A DNA stretch of 64,000 nucleotides, taken from contig NZ_JADOUF010000001.1 of NCBI RefSeq assembly GCF_015751905.1, positions 5,704,001-5,768,000 on the forward strand, written 5' to 3'. Origin of the DNA: Longispora fulva (GTDB lineage Bacteria; Actinomycetota; Actinomycetes; Mycobacteriales; Micromonosporaceae). Below the pieces are notes generated by a model. That model was not told the origin of the DNA. It ran no database searches and saw only the letters and a list, made by a program, of their open reading frames with translations. The translations under genes were made by a program, and so were the position numbers. Below are positions 9,848 to 19,809 of the stretch, one piece after another; within the stretch, counting starts at the first letter, position 1; every line of letters starts with the position of its first letter.

Positions 9848-10400
9848 TTATTCCATTGTCGACCTGCCAGTGAAATTCGTGGATCCTCCACTTGTCGGCA
9901 AGGACCGACCTGGTCGCCAGTCTTCCCCAACCGGGTGGCCGATCAGTTGGGCCAGGTCGGACGTCAGCGGGTATACCTGTTCCTCCGGCAGAGTGCGCAC
10001 GGCACCGGCCTCATCACCACCTCGCACCAGCCCACGAATCCTGTTCGCGAGTCCTGTGACGTCGATGATTCCCACGATCCACTCATCGACATACCGACTC
10101 ACCGCCTCGCCACCCAGTCCAACCTGGAGGGACCGGTGCGGCAACGGAGCCAGGCTCAACGACCGCTCCGGATCCCACTGCACCCGCACCGGACTGTTCC
10201 GCAACTCCCGCGCCCACTCCTCCCGGCTCGCGTGCCGATCGCGGTCGAAATGGCTGAGACAGGAGTGCGCCAGGGCCCGCTCACACCCGGGCCGCGTGAT
10301 CTCCACAGCCAGGACGTGCTCCTGCCCAGGCTTGGTCCCCCAACCATCGTGCACCCGCCCGCCACCGGTTTTCCGATCAAACCCATCATGCGGTTACGAA
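9848..10400 (-). pseudogene. DUF4291 family gene remnant, N-terminus lost
   Basis: The open frame 9848-10354 reads HDGWGTKPGQEHVLAVEITR and continues through SCLSHFD, REEWARELRNSPVRVQWDPER and GGEAVSRYVDEWI, the conserved C-terminal two thirds of DUF4291 proteins (usually about 190-200 aa). The expected N-terminal block before GWGTKPGQ is missing in this frame. A different frame at about 10356-10400 reads FRNRMMGLIGKP, which looks like a degraded copy of the usual RMTWIKP segment, and a TAA closes the main frame just upstream. That points to frameshift decay. It lies at the junction between the defence operon and recQ. A functional short protein started from the GTG at 10354 cannot be excluded. 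Confidence 0.7.
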
Positions 10401-10465
10401 AGGTCCCTCACCCGGGTTCCATCGGCGACACCGGACCCGCCCTGCGGGGCCCAGTCAGCAGGGAC

Positions 10466-12286
<1,821 letters not shown>

Positions 12287-12349
12287 CCACCGATTCTACG
12301 GTGGCCCGTTTCCGCCGCCAACGGGCGTTTCGGCACTAGCATTGTCGGC

Positions 12350-12565
12350 ATGATGAGGCGTGTGAGGTCGGGTGTCGCCGCCGTGGGCGGGTTGTTCGCC
12401 GGTGCGCTGGTCGCCGGCCCGGCCTGGGCCGACGGTCTGGAGGAGTCCCGGCGGGGAATGGGGGCGATCCGGGGCGTCGGGCTGGTGTGTTGCCTGGTGG
12501 TGGTGGGTCTGGTCGTGCTCGGGGCCCTGATCGGGATCTCGGTCACCCGCAAACGGCGCAAGTAG
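12350..12565 (+). CDS. Small membrane protein with signal-like N-terminus
   Basis: Predicted 71-aa protein. The N-terminus MMRRVRSG is followed by a hydrophobic stretch ending AGPAWADG, which looks like a cleavable signal with an AxA-type site. A second hydrophobic segment (about residues 44-63) ends in a positive TRKRRK tail, so the mature protein would be a short outside domain with one membrane anchor. It is divergent from recQ with about 60 bp between starts. I recognise no family. Codon third positions are strongly GC, as expected for a real gene here. Confidence 0.55.
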   Translation: MMRRVRSGVAAVGGLFAGALVAGPAWADGLEESRRGMGAIRGVGLVCCLVVVGLVVLGALIGISVTRKRRK

Positions 12566-12624
12566 AAAGGGGTGCGTCCGATTCCTTCAAGACCTCCGCC
12601 CGGGCCGGGTCCTACGGTGGTCGT

Positions 12625-13017
12625 ATGACAGCGCAGCTCAGTTTCGTCGGCATCGTCGTCGCCGACATGGCCAGGACTCTCGCCTTCTACCGCCGCCTCG
12701 GGCTGGACCTGCCGGCCGCGGCGGACAGCGAGCCGCACGTGGAGTACGACCTGCCCGGTGGGTTCAAGCTGGTCTGGGACACCGTCGACGTGGTCCGGTC
12801 GTTCGACCCGGACTGGACGGCGCCGGTCGGGGGGCACCGCACCAGCCTGGCGTTCCGGTTCGCCGACCCGGCGGAGGTCGACGGGGCGTACGCCGACCTG
12901 GTCGCCGAGGGCTACCGCGGCCACAAGGAGCCGTGGGACGCGTTCTGGGGTCAGCGGTACGCGGTGCTGCTGGACCCGGACGGCAACGGCGTCGACCTGC
13001 TGGCACCTCTGGCGTAG
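12625..13017 (+). CDS. VOC (glyoxalase/bleomycin resistance) superfamily protein
   Basis: A 130-aa single vicinal-oxygen-chelate protein. It has the paired beta-alpha-beta-beta-beta layout: SFVGIVVADMARTLAFYRRL at the start, a central HRTSLAFRF segment, and the closing LLDPDGNGVDL typical of the family. The substrate cannot be read from sequence; relatives are dioxygenases, lyases or antibiotic-binding proteins. The ATG at 12625 fits the domain start; the longer open frame upstream has no family sequence. It is followed tail-to-tail by an AraC-type regulator 3 bp away. Confidence 0.85.
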   Translation: MTAQLSFVGIVVADMARTLAFYRRLGLDLPAAADSEPHVEYDLPGGFKLVWDTVDVVRSFDPDWTAPVGGHRTSLAFRFADPAEVDGAYADLVAEGYRGHKEPWDAFWGQRYAVLLDPDGNGVDLLAPLA

Positions 13018-13020
13018 CCG

Positions 13021-13701
13021 TCAGCGCAGCTCGCCCAGTGTCACCCCGGTGAGCGCACGCACCTCCCGGGACAGGTGGGCCTGGTCGGCGTACCCGGCGG
13101 TCGTCGCCACGTCGGCGAACGCCCGGCCCGACCGGGCCAGCCCGAGCGCCCGGTCGAGGCGGAACACCCTGGCCAGGGTCTTGGCCCCGTACCCGAATCC
13201 CGCCAGGCTCCGGCGGTGCAGCTGCCGGTCGCTGAGCCCGACGGCCGCGGCGGTGCCCGCGACGGTGTGACCGGCGCGCAGCCGGCCGGCGACGGCCGCC
13301 AGCAGGGGGTCGGGCGGCCCCGTCTCGCCGAGCAGCTCCGCGACCAGGGACTCCAGCTCCCCGGGCCGGTCGGTCGAGCCGGTGATCCGGTCGGCGTACC
13401 GCCGGACCCGGGCCGCCGGCCACAGGTCGGCGAGCGGCACCCGCTGGTCGCGCACCTCGCAGGCGGGGACGCCGAGGACGGTCGGGCCGGTACCGGGCGC
13501 GAACCGCAGCCCGACGAACCGCGCTCCGGGCGCGGAGACCGCGAGGTGCGCCGTGGTGTCCGGTCCCGCGACGAGCAGCGTGCCGTCGGCCCAGATCAGG
13601 TCGAGGGAGCCGTCGGGGAGGATCCGGGACGTGCCGGCGTCCCCGGCGGGCACGGTGACGGCCCACAGGACTCCGCCGACGGCTGGACGTTCCCGGTACA
13701 C
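13021..13701 (-). CDS. AraC family transcriptional regulator
   Basis: About 226 aa. The C-terminal third carries two helix-turn-helix motifs of the AraC type: one around TAAAVGLSDRQLHRR and the second around DVATTAGYADQAHLSRE. The N-terminal part (WAVTV, ILPDGSLDLIWADG, FVGLRFAPG) matches the ligand-sensing half common in actinobacterial AraC proteins. The GTG at 13701 (reads VYRERPA) is chosen because the longer frame adds an Arg/Pro-rich, non-conserved leader that would overlap the divergent dioxygenase gene. The effector is unknown; the divergent dioxygenase at 13815 is a plausible target. Confidence 0.82.
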   Translation of the reverse strand: MYRERPAVGGVLWAVTVPAGDAGTSRILPDGSLDLIWADGTLLVAGPDTTAHLAVSAPGARFVGLRFAPGTGPTVLGVPACEVRDQRVPLADLWPAARVRRYADRITGSTDRPGELESLVAELLGETGPPDPLLAAVAGRLRAGHTVAGTAAAVGLSDRQLHRRSLAGFGYGAKTLARVFRLDRALGLARSGRAFADVATTAGYADQAHLSREVRALTGVTLGELR

Positions 13702-13814
13702 CCCGGCAGTATCGCAGTCCGCGGAGATCACAGCCGGCGCACAGGTAACCGAAAGACCTCGCACAGCCTTCCCCGGCTCACTGGACGGGAACTGACGCGA
13801 GGGAGGGAACCGCC

Positions 13815-14603
13815 ATGACGCACGACCACGATCAGGGCCTGTCCTGGGACCTGCCGAGGCTGGTGGACCGCCGGCTGGCCCTGGGCCTGCTGGGCGGGGT
13901 CGGCGTGGCCTCGCTGCTCGGCTGCTCGACCAGTGAGACAACGACACCGACAGCGACGCCGTCAGCCACCGGCACCACCGCCGACTGCGCCACGAAGATC
14001 CCCGAGGAGACGGCCGGGCCGTACCCGGGCGACGGCTCCAACGGGCCGAACATCCTCACCCGGTCGGGCATCGTCCGCGGCGACATCCGGTCCAGTTTCG
14101 CCGGTTCCTCAGGCGTCGCGCGGGGCGTGCCGCTCACGATCCGGCTCGCGGTGCTGCAAGATTGCACACCCCTGGCCAAGGCGGCCGTCTACCTGTGGCA
14201 CTGCGATCAGGAGGGGCGGTACTCGATGTACTCCAACGGGGTCACGAACGAGAACTACCTCCGCGGCGTGCAGGAGACCGACGCCCAGGGCCAGGTGGCG
14301 TTCACGAGCGTCTTCCCCGCCGCGTACTCCGGCCGGTGGCCGCACATCCACTTCGAGGTGTACCCCAGCCTGTCCGCTGCCTCGACCGGCAAGGGCAAGC
14401 TGGTGACGTCCCAGCTCGCGCTGCCCTCGGCGGCCTGCCAGGCGGTGTACGCGACCGACGGCTACTCCGCCAGCGTGCGCAACCTGTCCCAGACGTCGCT
14501 CGGCTCGGACATGGTGTTCCGGGACGGCTACCAGACCCAGCTGGCGACGGTGACCGGCGGCGTGTCGGAGGGCTTCGTCGCGACTCTGTCCATGTCGGTC
14601 TAG
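13815..14603 (+). CDS. Intradiol ring-cleavage dioxygenase-like lipoprotein
   Basis: A 262-aa exported protein of the intradiol dioxygenase (protocatechuate/catechol dioxygenase) fold. An N-terminal DRRLALGLLGG segment ends in the lipobox LLGC, so it is probably a lipoprotein, possibly Tat-exported; a Ser/Thr linker follows. The fold signature is EETAGPYPGDG, then YLWHCDQEGRYSMY, then AAYSGRWPHIHFEVY, which supplies the two Tyr and two His iron ligands of the family. Secreted members of this group have poorly known substrates, possibly plant phenolics. It is divergent from the AraC regulator, and its stop overlaps the convergent MFS gene by 4 bp. Confidence 0.88.
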   Translation: MTHDHDQGLSWDLPRLVDRRLALGLLGGVGVASLLGCSTSETTTPTATPSATGTTADCATKIPEETAGPYPGDGSNGPNILTRSGIVRGDIRSSFAGSSGVARGVPLTIRLAVLQDCTPLAKAAVYLWHCDQEGRYSMYSNGVTNENYLRGVQETDAQGQVAFTSVFPAAYSGRWPHIHFEVYPSLSAASTGKGKLVTSQLALPSAACQAVYATDGYSASVRNLSQTSLGSDMVFRDGYQTQLATVTGGVSEGFVATLSMSV

Positions 14604-15820
14604 CACGCGCTGACCGCCACGCTGGCACCGTCCGGCGCGGCCCGCAGATCTCGGCTCACCGTGCCGTACACCGCGAGGACCAGCATCAGGGCCGTGTCGA
14701 CCAGGACGGTGCCGTGCGGGCCGAGCCAGGCGATCAGGGCCCCGGTGCCCAGGGTGCCGACCGGGAGCACGGCGTAGGACAGCAGGGTGACGAACGCCTG
14801 GATCCGGCCCAGTTCGTCCTCGGGCATGCCGGTGAGCATGTAACGCATCTGGATCACGTTCATCATCGAGATCGCCACGCTCAGCCCGGCCCAGACCAGG
14901 CCCACCCACACCGGGGCCAGGCCCAGCGCGAGCAGCGGGAACAGCGCGACGGTGGCCCAGCCCCGGAGCACCACTGCCGCGACGAGCCCGATGTGCCGTT
15001 CGATCCGGGGCGCGAGCAGCGCGCCGAGCACCCCGCCGGCCGCGGCGATCGCGAACACCACTCCGGTCCCGGTCGGGCTGCCGCCGTCCCGCCGGACCAG
15101 CAGGGTGATCAGGATGGCGATCCCCGCGAACGGCAGGTCCCCGGCGACCGTGATCAGGGTCAGCGCCCGCAGTCGCCGGTTCGTGGCCACCCGGTGCGCG
15201 CCGAGGGTGAGGTCGGCGCGCCAGTCGACCGGCGCGGGCGGGGCCTCGGCGTTCAGCCTGGCCCTGACGAGCGCCACGCAGCAGGCGACGACGCCGAAGG
15301 ACAGCGCGTCCACGACGAACGGGCCGGTCGCCGACCGGGTGATCAGCAGCCCGGCCAGGGGCGGGCCGAGGATGGACGCCAGGTTCCAGATCACCTCCGA
15401 CTGCCCGGCCGCCGCGCCGAGCCAGTCCTCGGGGACGATCCGGGGCAGCGCGGCGACCTGCGTGATGCTGAAGACGACGCCGGCACAACCGTTGACGAGA
15501 GCCACCCCATATATCAGGTACGACGTGAGCAGCCCGAACCCGTGCGCCAGCGGGATCGTCCCGGTGGCCGCCAGGCTGGTCAGGCTGGCCGCGATCAGGA
15601 GCGCCCGGCGGGGCAGCCGGTCGACGAGCGCGCCGACGGGCAGGCTGAGCAGCGCGTACGGCCCCACCTCGCACGCCGCGGCGATCCCAGCGCCGAGCGC
15701 GGAGCCGGTCACGTGCAGCACGAGCAGCGGGTAGGCGATCAGCGACATCGCCGTGCCGACGGTGGAGACCAGGTTGCCGAGCCACCACAGCCGGTAGTCC
15801 CGGCTCCCCCAGAGGTTCAC
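14600..15820 (-). CDS. MFS transporter
   Basis: A 406-aa polytopic membrane protein with about 12 hydrophobic segments. It has the major-facilitator N-terminal pattern (FRDYRLWW-like opening NLWGSRDYRLWWLGN and the loop DRLPRRALL between TM2 and TM3). The ARIVGP-like region is ASILGPPLAGLL, typical of drug/enterobactin-exporter-type MFS proteins. The substrate is unknown. The gene is convergent with the dioxygenase and divergent from the PEP mutase-family gene (83 bp between starts). Confidence 0.87.
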   Translation of the reverse strand: MNLWGSRDYRLWWLGNLVSTVGTAMSLIAYPLLVLHVTGSALGAGIAAACEVGPYALLSLPVGALVDRLPRRALLIAASLTSLAATGTIPLAHGFGLLTSYLIYGVALVNGCAGVVFSITQVAALPRIVPEDWLGAAAGQSEVIWNLASILGPPLAGLLITRSATGPFVVDALSFGVVACCVALVRARLNAEAPPAPVDWRADLTLGAHRVATNRRLRALTLITVAGDLPFAGIAILITLLVRRDGGSPTGTGVVFAIAAAGGVLGALLAPRIERHIGLVAAVVLRGWATVALFPLLALGLAPVWVGLVWAGLSVAISMMNVIQMRYMLTGMPEDELGRIQAFVTLLSYAVLPVGTLGTGALIAWLGPHGTVLVDTALMLVLAVYGTVSRDLRAAPDGASVAVSAC

Positions 15821-15903
15821 CGCCGGATTGTGTCGTCCGGCGCATCGGCCGGCAACGGAATTCGACCGTCCCGCGCGGCCGTATCTATGATCAACTTGCT
15901 GAC

Positions 15904-16695
15904 ATGACGAACTCTCAACTCGATCAGGCCAGGGCCCTGCACGCTCTGCACCGTTCCGGGCGGGTGCTCGCCCTGCCCAACGCGTGGGACGTCGCCAGCG
16001 CCCGCGTCGTCGAGGACGCCGGCTCGCCGGCCGTCGCCACCACCAGCGCCGGGGTCGCCTGGAGCCTCGGCTTCCCCGACGGCGACCACCTGGCCGTCGA
16101 CCGGGCGCTCGACCTGGTCGCCCGGATCGTCGCGGCCGTGGACGTGCCGGTCACGGCCGACATCGAAGGCGGGTACGGCGACGTGGCCGCCACGATCACC
16201 GGCGTCATCGCGGCGGGCGCGGTCGGCGTCAACCTGGAGGACAGCGGCACCGCCCGGCCCGAGCGGTACGCGACCGCCCGGCGCGCGGCCGAGGCCACCG
16301 GGATCCCGCTGTTCCTGAACGCGCGGATCGACACCTACCTGTTCGGCAACCCGGACTTCGAGGAGACGGTCAGCCGGGCGCATGCGTACCTCGCGGCCGG
16401 CGCGGACGGCATCTTCGTCCCCGGCGTCGCGGACCCCGAGGTGATCGCCGCGCTAGTCAAGGCGATCCCGGCCCCGGTGAACGTCCTCGTCGGTCCCGGT
16501 TCGCCCACTGTGGACGAGCTGGGCGCGCTCGGCGTGGCCCGGGCCAGCCTCGGCTCCTCGGTGGCCCAGGCGGCGTACGGCCTGGCCCGGCGGGCCGCCA
16601 CCGAGTTCCTGTCCACCGGGGGCTACTCGGCGCTCACGGAGGCCGAGGACTACGGCCGGCTCAACGGCCTGCTCAGTCCGAAGAAGGACAACTAG
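15904..16695 (+). CDS. Isocitrate lyase/PEP mutase family protein
   Basis: A 263-aa TIM-barrel enzyme of the isocitrate lyase/PEP phosphonomutase superfamily. Diagnostic segments are LPNAWDVASARVVEDAG, TTSAGVAWSLG, DIEGGYGD (metal-binding loop) and VNLEDSG. The Lys-Cys-Gly-His motif of true isocitrate lyase is absent, so this is the short uncharacterised branch, whose members may cleave or isomerise small 2-oxo or hydroxy acids. The ATG at 15904 opens directly on the family sequence. It is followed by a strong hairpin at 16702-16731. Confidence 0.88.
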   Translation: MTNSQLDQARALHALHRSGRVLALPNAWDVASARVVEDAGSPAVATTSAGVAWSLGFPDGDHLAVDRALDLVARIVAAVDVPVTADIEGGYGDVAATITGVIAAGAVGVNLEDSGTARPERYATARRAAEATGIPLFLNARIDTYLFGNPDFEETVSRAHAYLAAGADGIFVPGVADPEVIAALVKAIPAPVNVLVGPGSPTVDELGALGVARASLGSSVAQAAYGLARRAATEFLSTGGYSALTEAEDYGRLNGLLSPKKDN

Positions 16696-16701
16696 CCGCG
16701 C

Positions 16702-16731
16702 GCCCGGCCGGGTCCCCGCTCCCGGCCGGGC
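16702..16731 (+). terminator. Hairpin after the PEP mutase-family gene
   Basis: Perfect 11-bp arms GCCCGGCCGGG and CCCGGCCGGGC separated by 8 nt, starting 7 nt after the stop codon at 16695. There is no T-run, so it would be a GC-rich actinobacterial-type terminator or processing hairpin. Confidence 0.5.
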
Positions 16732-16772
16732 CGCACCGCCGGATTCGGCTTCGGGCCCCGCCGGGCCCTGCG

Positions 16773-17948
16773 ATGATCAGGGACGTGGCCGAGACGACTC
16801 CCCTGTGGTACCGCAGAATGACCTCCCGCACGTCCGACGAGCGGCACCGGGCGGCGACCCCGCTGGAGCTGTTCTTCGACCTGTGCTTCGTGGTGGCCGT
16901 CGCCCAGGCCGGGTCGAAGCTGCACCACGCCCTGTCGGAGAACCACGTCGGCCACGGCGTGCTCAGCTACCTGGCCGTGTTCTTCGCGATCTGGTGGGCG
17001 TGGATGAACTTCACCTGGTTCGCCTCGGCCTACGACACCGACGACGGCGTGTACCGGATCACCACCCTGGTCCAGATCGCCGGCGCCCTGATCGTGGCGG
17101 CCGGCGTGCCCCGGGCGTTCGACAGCGCCGACTACGGCGTGGTCACCTTCGGGTACGTCCTGATGCGCCTCGCCATGATCTTCCAGTGGCTCCGCGCGGC
17201 GCACGGCGACCCGGAGCACCGCCCGGTCGCGCTCCGCTACGCCCTCGGCGTCTTCCTGGTGCAGCTCGGCTGGGTGGCCCGCCTCGCGCTGCCGGAGAAG
17301 GTGTTCCTGCCGGCGTTCGCGTTCCTGGTGGTCTGCGAGCTGGCCGTCCCGGCGTGGGCGGAGCGGAGGAACCCCACCGCCTGGCACCCGCACCACATCG
17401 CCGAGCGCTACGGGCTGTTCACCCTGATCGTGCTGGGCGAGTCCGTCCTCGCGGCCACGCTGGCCATCCAGACGGCCCTGGACAGCGGACAGGCCGGGGC
17501 CGGGTTGTTCTCGCTGGCCGGCGCCGGCCTGGTGATCGTGTTCTCGATGTGGTGGATCTACTTCGACAAGCCGGCCCACGCGCTCCTGACCTCGCAGGGC
17601 ACCGCCCTGCGCTGGGGCTACGGCCACTACCTCGTACTCGCCTCGGCGGCCGGTGTGGGCGCCGGCCTGGCGGTCTCCGTCGACTACGACGCGCACCAGG
17701 CACACATCTCCGGGACGGTCGCCGGTTTCGCGACGGCCGTACCGGTGGCGGTGTTCCTGGTGAGCGTCTGGTTCCTGATGGTCTGTCCACACCTGCGCGG
17801 CCCGGTCGCGGCTGCGATGCCGGTGACAGCGTGCCTCGTGTTGGCCACCCCGTTCACCGGCGCCCCGGTACACGTCATCGCCGGGTTGTTGGTGGTCCTG
17901 GTCGCGGTGCTGGTGGTGGACAGCCGGAGGACCCGGCTACTAGCGTAA
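16773..17948 (+). CDS. Low temperature requirement protein A (LtrA) family membrane protein
   Basis: A 391-aa protein with about ten membrane segments. It shows the LtrA hallmarks: ATPLELFFDLCFVVAVAQ near the start, AIWWAWMNFTWFAS, HIAERYGLFTLIVLGESVL in the middle, and a WWIYFDKP segment. LtrA was named for growth at low temperature in Listeria; the biochemical role is unknown. The ATG at 16773 is chosen from family length; a GTG at 16785 is also possible. A second, more divergent LtrA copy lies at 28975-30138. Confidence 0.88.
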   Translation: MIRDVAETTPLWYRRMTSRTSDERHRAATPLELFFDLCFVVAVAQAGSKLHHALSENHVGHGVLSYLAVFFAIWWAWMNFTWFASAYDTDDGVYRITTLVQIAGALIVAAGVPRAFDSADYGVVTFGYVLMRLAMIFQWLRAAHGDPEHRPVALRYALGVFLVQLGWVARLALPEKVFLPAFAFLVVCELAVPAWAERRNPTAWHPHHIAERYGLFTLIVLGESVLAATLAIQTALDSGQAGAGLFSLAGAGLVIVFSMWWIYFDKPAHALLTSQGTALRWGYGHYLVLASAAGVGAGLAVSVDYDAHQAHISGTVAGFATAVPVAVFLVSVWFLMVCPHLRGPVAAAMPVTACLVLATPFTGAPVHVIAGLLVVLVAVLVVDSRRTRLLA

Positions 17949-18140
17949 CCAGACTCCGTCTCGGACTACGGTGAAAGTGCCCATTGTTCTTTCCTCCATC
18001 GTGCAGGAAAGGGCACACCTGGGCGCGCGAAACTGAGCCAACATGCGTGGCAAATGAATTCCCCCGTGGTGCCCTACAGCGTTTACGTCTTGGCTGTCGC
18101 GACATCCACAATGGTGCCAGGGGATTTCACCATCGCCAAT

Positions 18141-18743
18141 TCATTTCCGTTCGCGCAGAGCGTGACCGGCCCAGCGGATCGCCATCGCGAGGCCGAAGAC
18201 CACGATCGCGATCACGGCGGAGGTCATCGCGACCCGGCCGTACCCGCCGTCGCGCCGGGGGTCGAGGAAGGGGTAGGGGTACCAGTGGACGATCGGGCCT
18301 CTGACCAGGGAGTACCCCAGGTAGGCGATCGGGAAGACGAGCCAGAGGAGTACCCGGCGGAACTCCAGGCGGCGGTGCGGCGGGTCGAGCACCCAGTCGA
18401 GGAGCACCACGACGGGCATCAGTCGGTGCACCACGAAGTTGCACCACGGCACCGTGGTGTCGACCTTGATGCCGGAGAGCAGGATGGCGTACACGATGCC
18501 GGTCGTCGTCATGTAGAGCGTGACGGCCCCTCTGAGCTGGTCGAATCGCCGGGAGCCGTATCTGGCGCACAACAGGAACGTCACAACCGTGAGAAGATTC
18601 GACAGGATCGTGAAGAAACTGAAGAAGTTTCCGATCCGATAGTCGGGAATGTTGCGCAACAGATACCCGAGTTGCCATCCGACGGCGAACAGGATCAACA
18701 AAGCGCCAAAGACACGGTATGCGCGCACCCAGTTGCTCATCAC
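18141..18743 (-). CDS. Pr6Pr family membrane protein
   Basis: A 200-aa integral membrane protein with about six hydrophobic segments. Recognisable segments are FFSFFTILSNLL, the conserved WCNFVVHRLMPVVVLLDW block with its His, and GPIVHWYPYPFLDP. These define the Pr6Pr group of actinobacterial six-TM proteins, whose function is unknown. The start MMSNW at 18743 lies only about 30 bp from the divergent trmB start, so the two promoters overlap. The 190 bp downstream to LtrA hold no gene. Confidence 0.82.
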   Translation of the reverse strand: MMSNWVRAYRVFGALLILFAVGWQLGYLLRNIPDYRIGNFFSFFTILSNLLTVVTFLLCARYGSRRFDQLRGAVTLYMTTTGIVYAILLSGIKVDTTVPWCNFVVHRLMPVVVLLDWVLDPPHRRLEFRRVLLWLVFPIAYLGYSLVRGPIVHWYPYPFLDPRRDGGYGRVAMTSAVIAIVVFGLAMAIRWAGHALRERK

Positions 18744-18771
18744 ACCATTTCACCTCAATCGAGGCCCGGGT

Positions 18772-19449
18772 ATGCTCGAAACCACTGTGACTACCATCGA
18801 CACCAGCATCCGCACGTTCTACCCGCGCCGTGGCCGGGTGAGCCCCCTGCACGAGGACTCCAGCGCCCGCCTCTGGCCGGTCTACGGAGTGGCCCTCGAC
18901 ACCGCGACCACCTCCTTCGGGCGGGTCGCGCCCCTCGTCATGGAGATCGGCTCCGGGATGGGCGACGCGACCGCGGCGATGGCCGCCGCCGACCCCGACC
19001 GCGACTATCTGGCGGTGGAGGTGCACTTCCGGGGGGTGGCGAATCTGCTCCGCCTCGTCGAGGAGCGCGGCCTGACCAACGTCCGGGTCTTCGACGGCGA
19101 CGCCCTCGACCTGGTCCGGGCCCTGCCCGAGGCGAGCCTCGACGCGGTGCACGTCTACTTCCCCGACCCGTGGCCCAAGGTCCGCCACCACAAGCGCCGG
19201 CTGATCCAGCCCGCGAACACCGCGCTGCTGCGCTCCCGGCTCGTGCCGGGCGGCACGCTGCACTGCGCGACGGACTGGGCGGAGTACGCCGAGGGGATGC
19301 TGGCGACCATGACCGCCGACCCGGAGCTGGTCAACGCCTTCGAGGGGTACGCGCCGCGGCCGGAGCACCGGCCGCTGACCAACTTCGAGAAGCGCGGCAT
19401 CAAGCAGGGTCGCCGGATCTTCGACCTGATCTACCGCCGCACCGGCTGA
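18772..19449 (+). CDS. trmB: tRNA (guanine46-N7)-methyltransferase TrmB
   Basis: A 225-aa SAM-dependent enzyme that makes 7-methylguanosine at position 46 of tRNA. It has the SAM motif VMEIGSGMGDAT, then YLAVEVHFRGVANLL, the catalytic-site segment VYFPDPWPKVRHHKRRLI, the TDWAEYAEGM segment, and the C-terminal RPLTNFEKRGIKQGR..FDLIYRR. Together these are diagnostic. The ATG at 18772 is used; the longer frame upstream lies inside the divergent Pr6Pr gene. Confidence 0.95.
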   Translation: MLETTVTTIDTSIRTFYPRRGRVSPLHEDSSARLWPVYGVALDTATTSFGRVAPLVMEIGSGMGDATAAMAAADPDRDYLAVEVHFRGVANLLRLVEERGLTNVRVFDGDALDLVRALPEASLDAVHVYFPDPWPKVRHHKRRLIQPANTALLRSRLVPGGTLHCATDWAEYAEGMLATMTADPELVNAFEGYAPRPEHRPLTNFEKRGIKQGRRIFDLIYRRTG

Positions 19450-19648
19450 ACCGCAGGTGCCTGGCCGTTAGGTCTCGCGTTCCCGGGACCGGGCCGGCCG
19501 GTGCTCCTCGAACTCCACGGGCCCCACACTACCGACCGGTACCGGCGCGCCCGCACGGGGCCACAATGGCGTACTCGCAGGTCACAACGGTCGAAACGAT
19601 GCCGTAGGCCCCCCAGCGCGTGGTAGGGCCAGTCCCGCCACGTGCCTC
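19450..19648. other. Non-coding stretch before the PHO box
   Basis: With the regulatory part that follows, this is a gap of about 360 bp between trmB and the alkaline phosphatase. I see no convincing gene: the only short frame with an ATG (19566-19607) encodes 13 residues without a ribosome site. The right part carries the PHO box listed separately. Confidence 0.5.
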
Positions 19649-19681
19649 GTTCACCTTCCGATCACCGTGCGGTCACCCCGC
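19649..19681 (+). promoter_or_regulatory. PHO box: three 11-nt direct repeats
   Basis: Three units in exact 11-nt phase: GTTCACCTTCC, GATCACCGTGC and GGTCACCCCGC. They fit the direct-repeat-unit layout of PhoP sites in Streptomyces (consensus GTTCACC). The box lies about 130 nt upstream of the secreted alkaline phosphatase start. Phosphate-starvation induction by PhoR-PhoP is inferred. Confidence 0.8.
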
Positions 19682-19809
19682 CTCTCTAGCGTCCGGAGGG
19701 TAGAGCCCACTTCCGACAGAAGTCCTGATTGGATCGCCCGCCACGGCGTGATCTGACCGGGCGGGCCCATCCTCAGGGCCGGGCCTATCCGAACCTAAGG
19801 AGACGCGCG

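Noticed and set aside
14109-15845. 578-codon minus frame over the dioxygenase and MFS genes
   Set aside because: Overlaps two well supported genes and shows only Arg/Gly/Ala shadow sequence.
19566-19607. Possible 13-residue leader peptide before the alkaline phosphatase
   Set aside because: No ribosome site, no regulatory codon run, and it precedes the PHO promoter.
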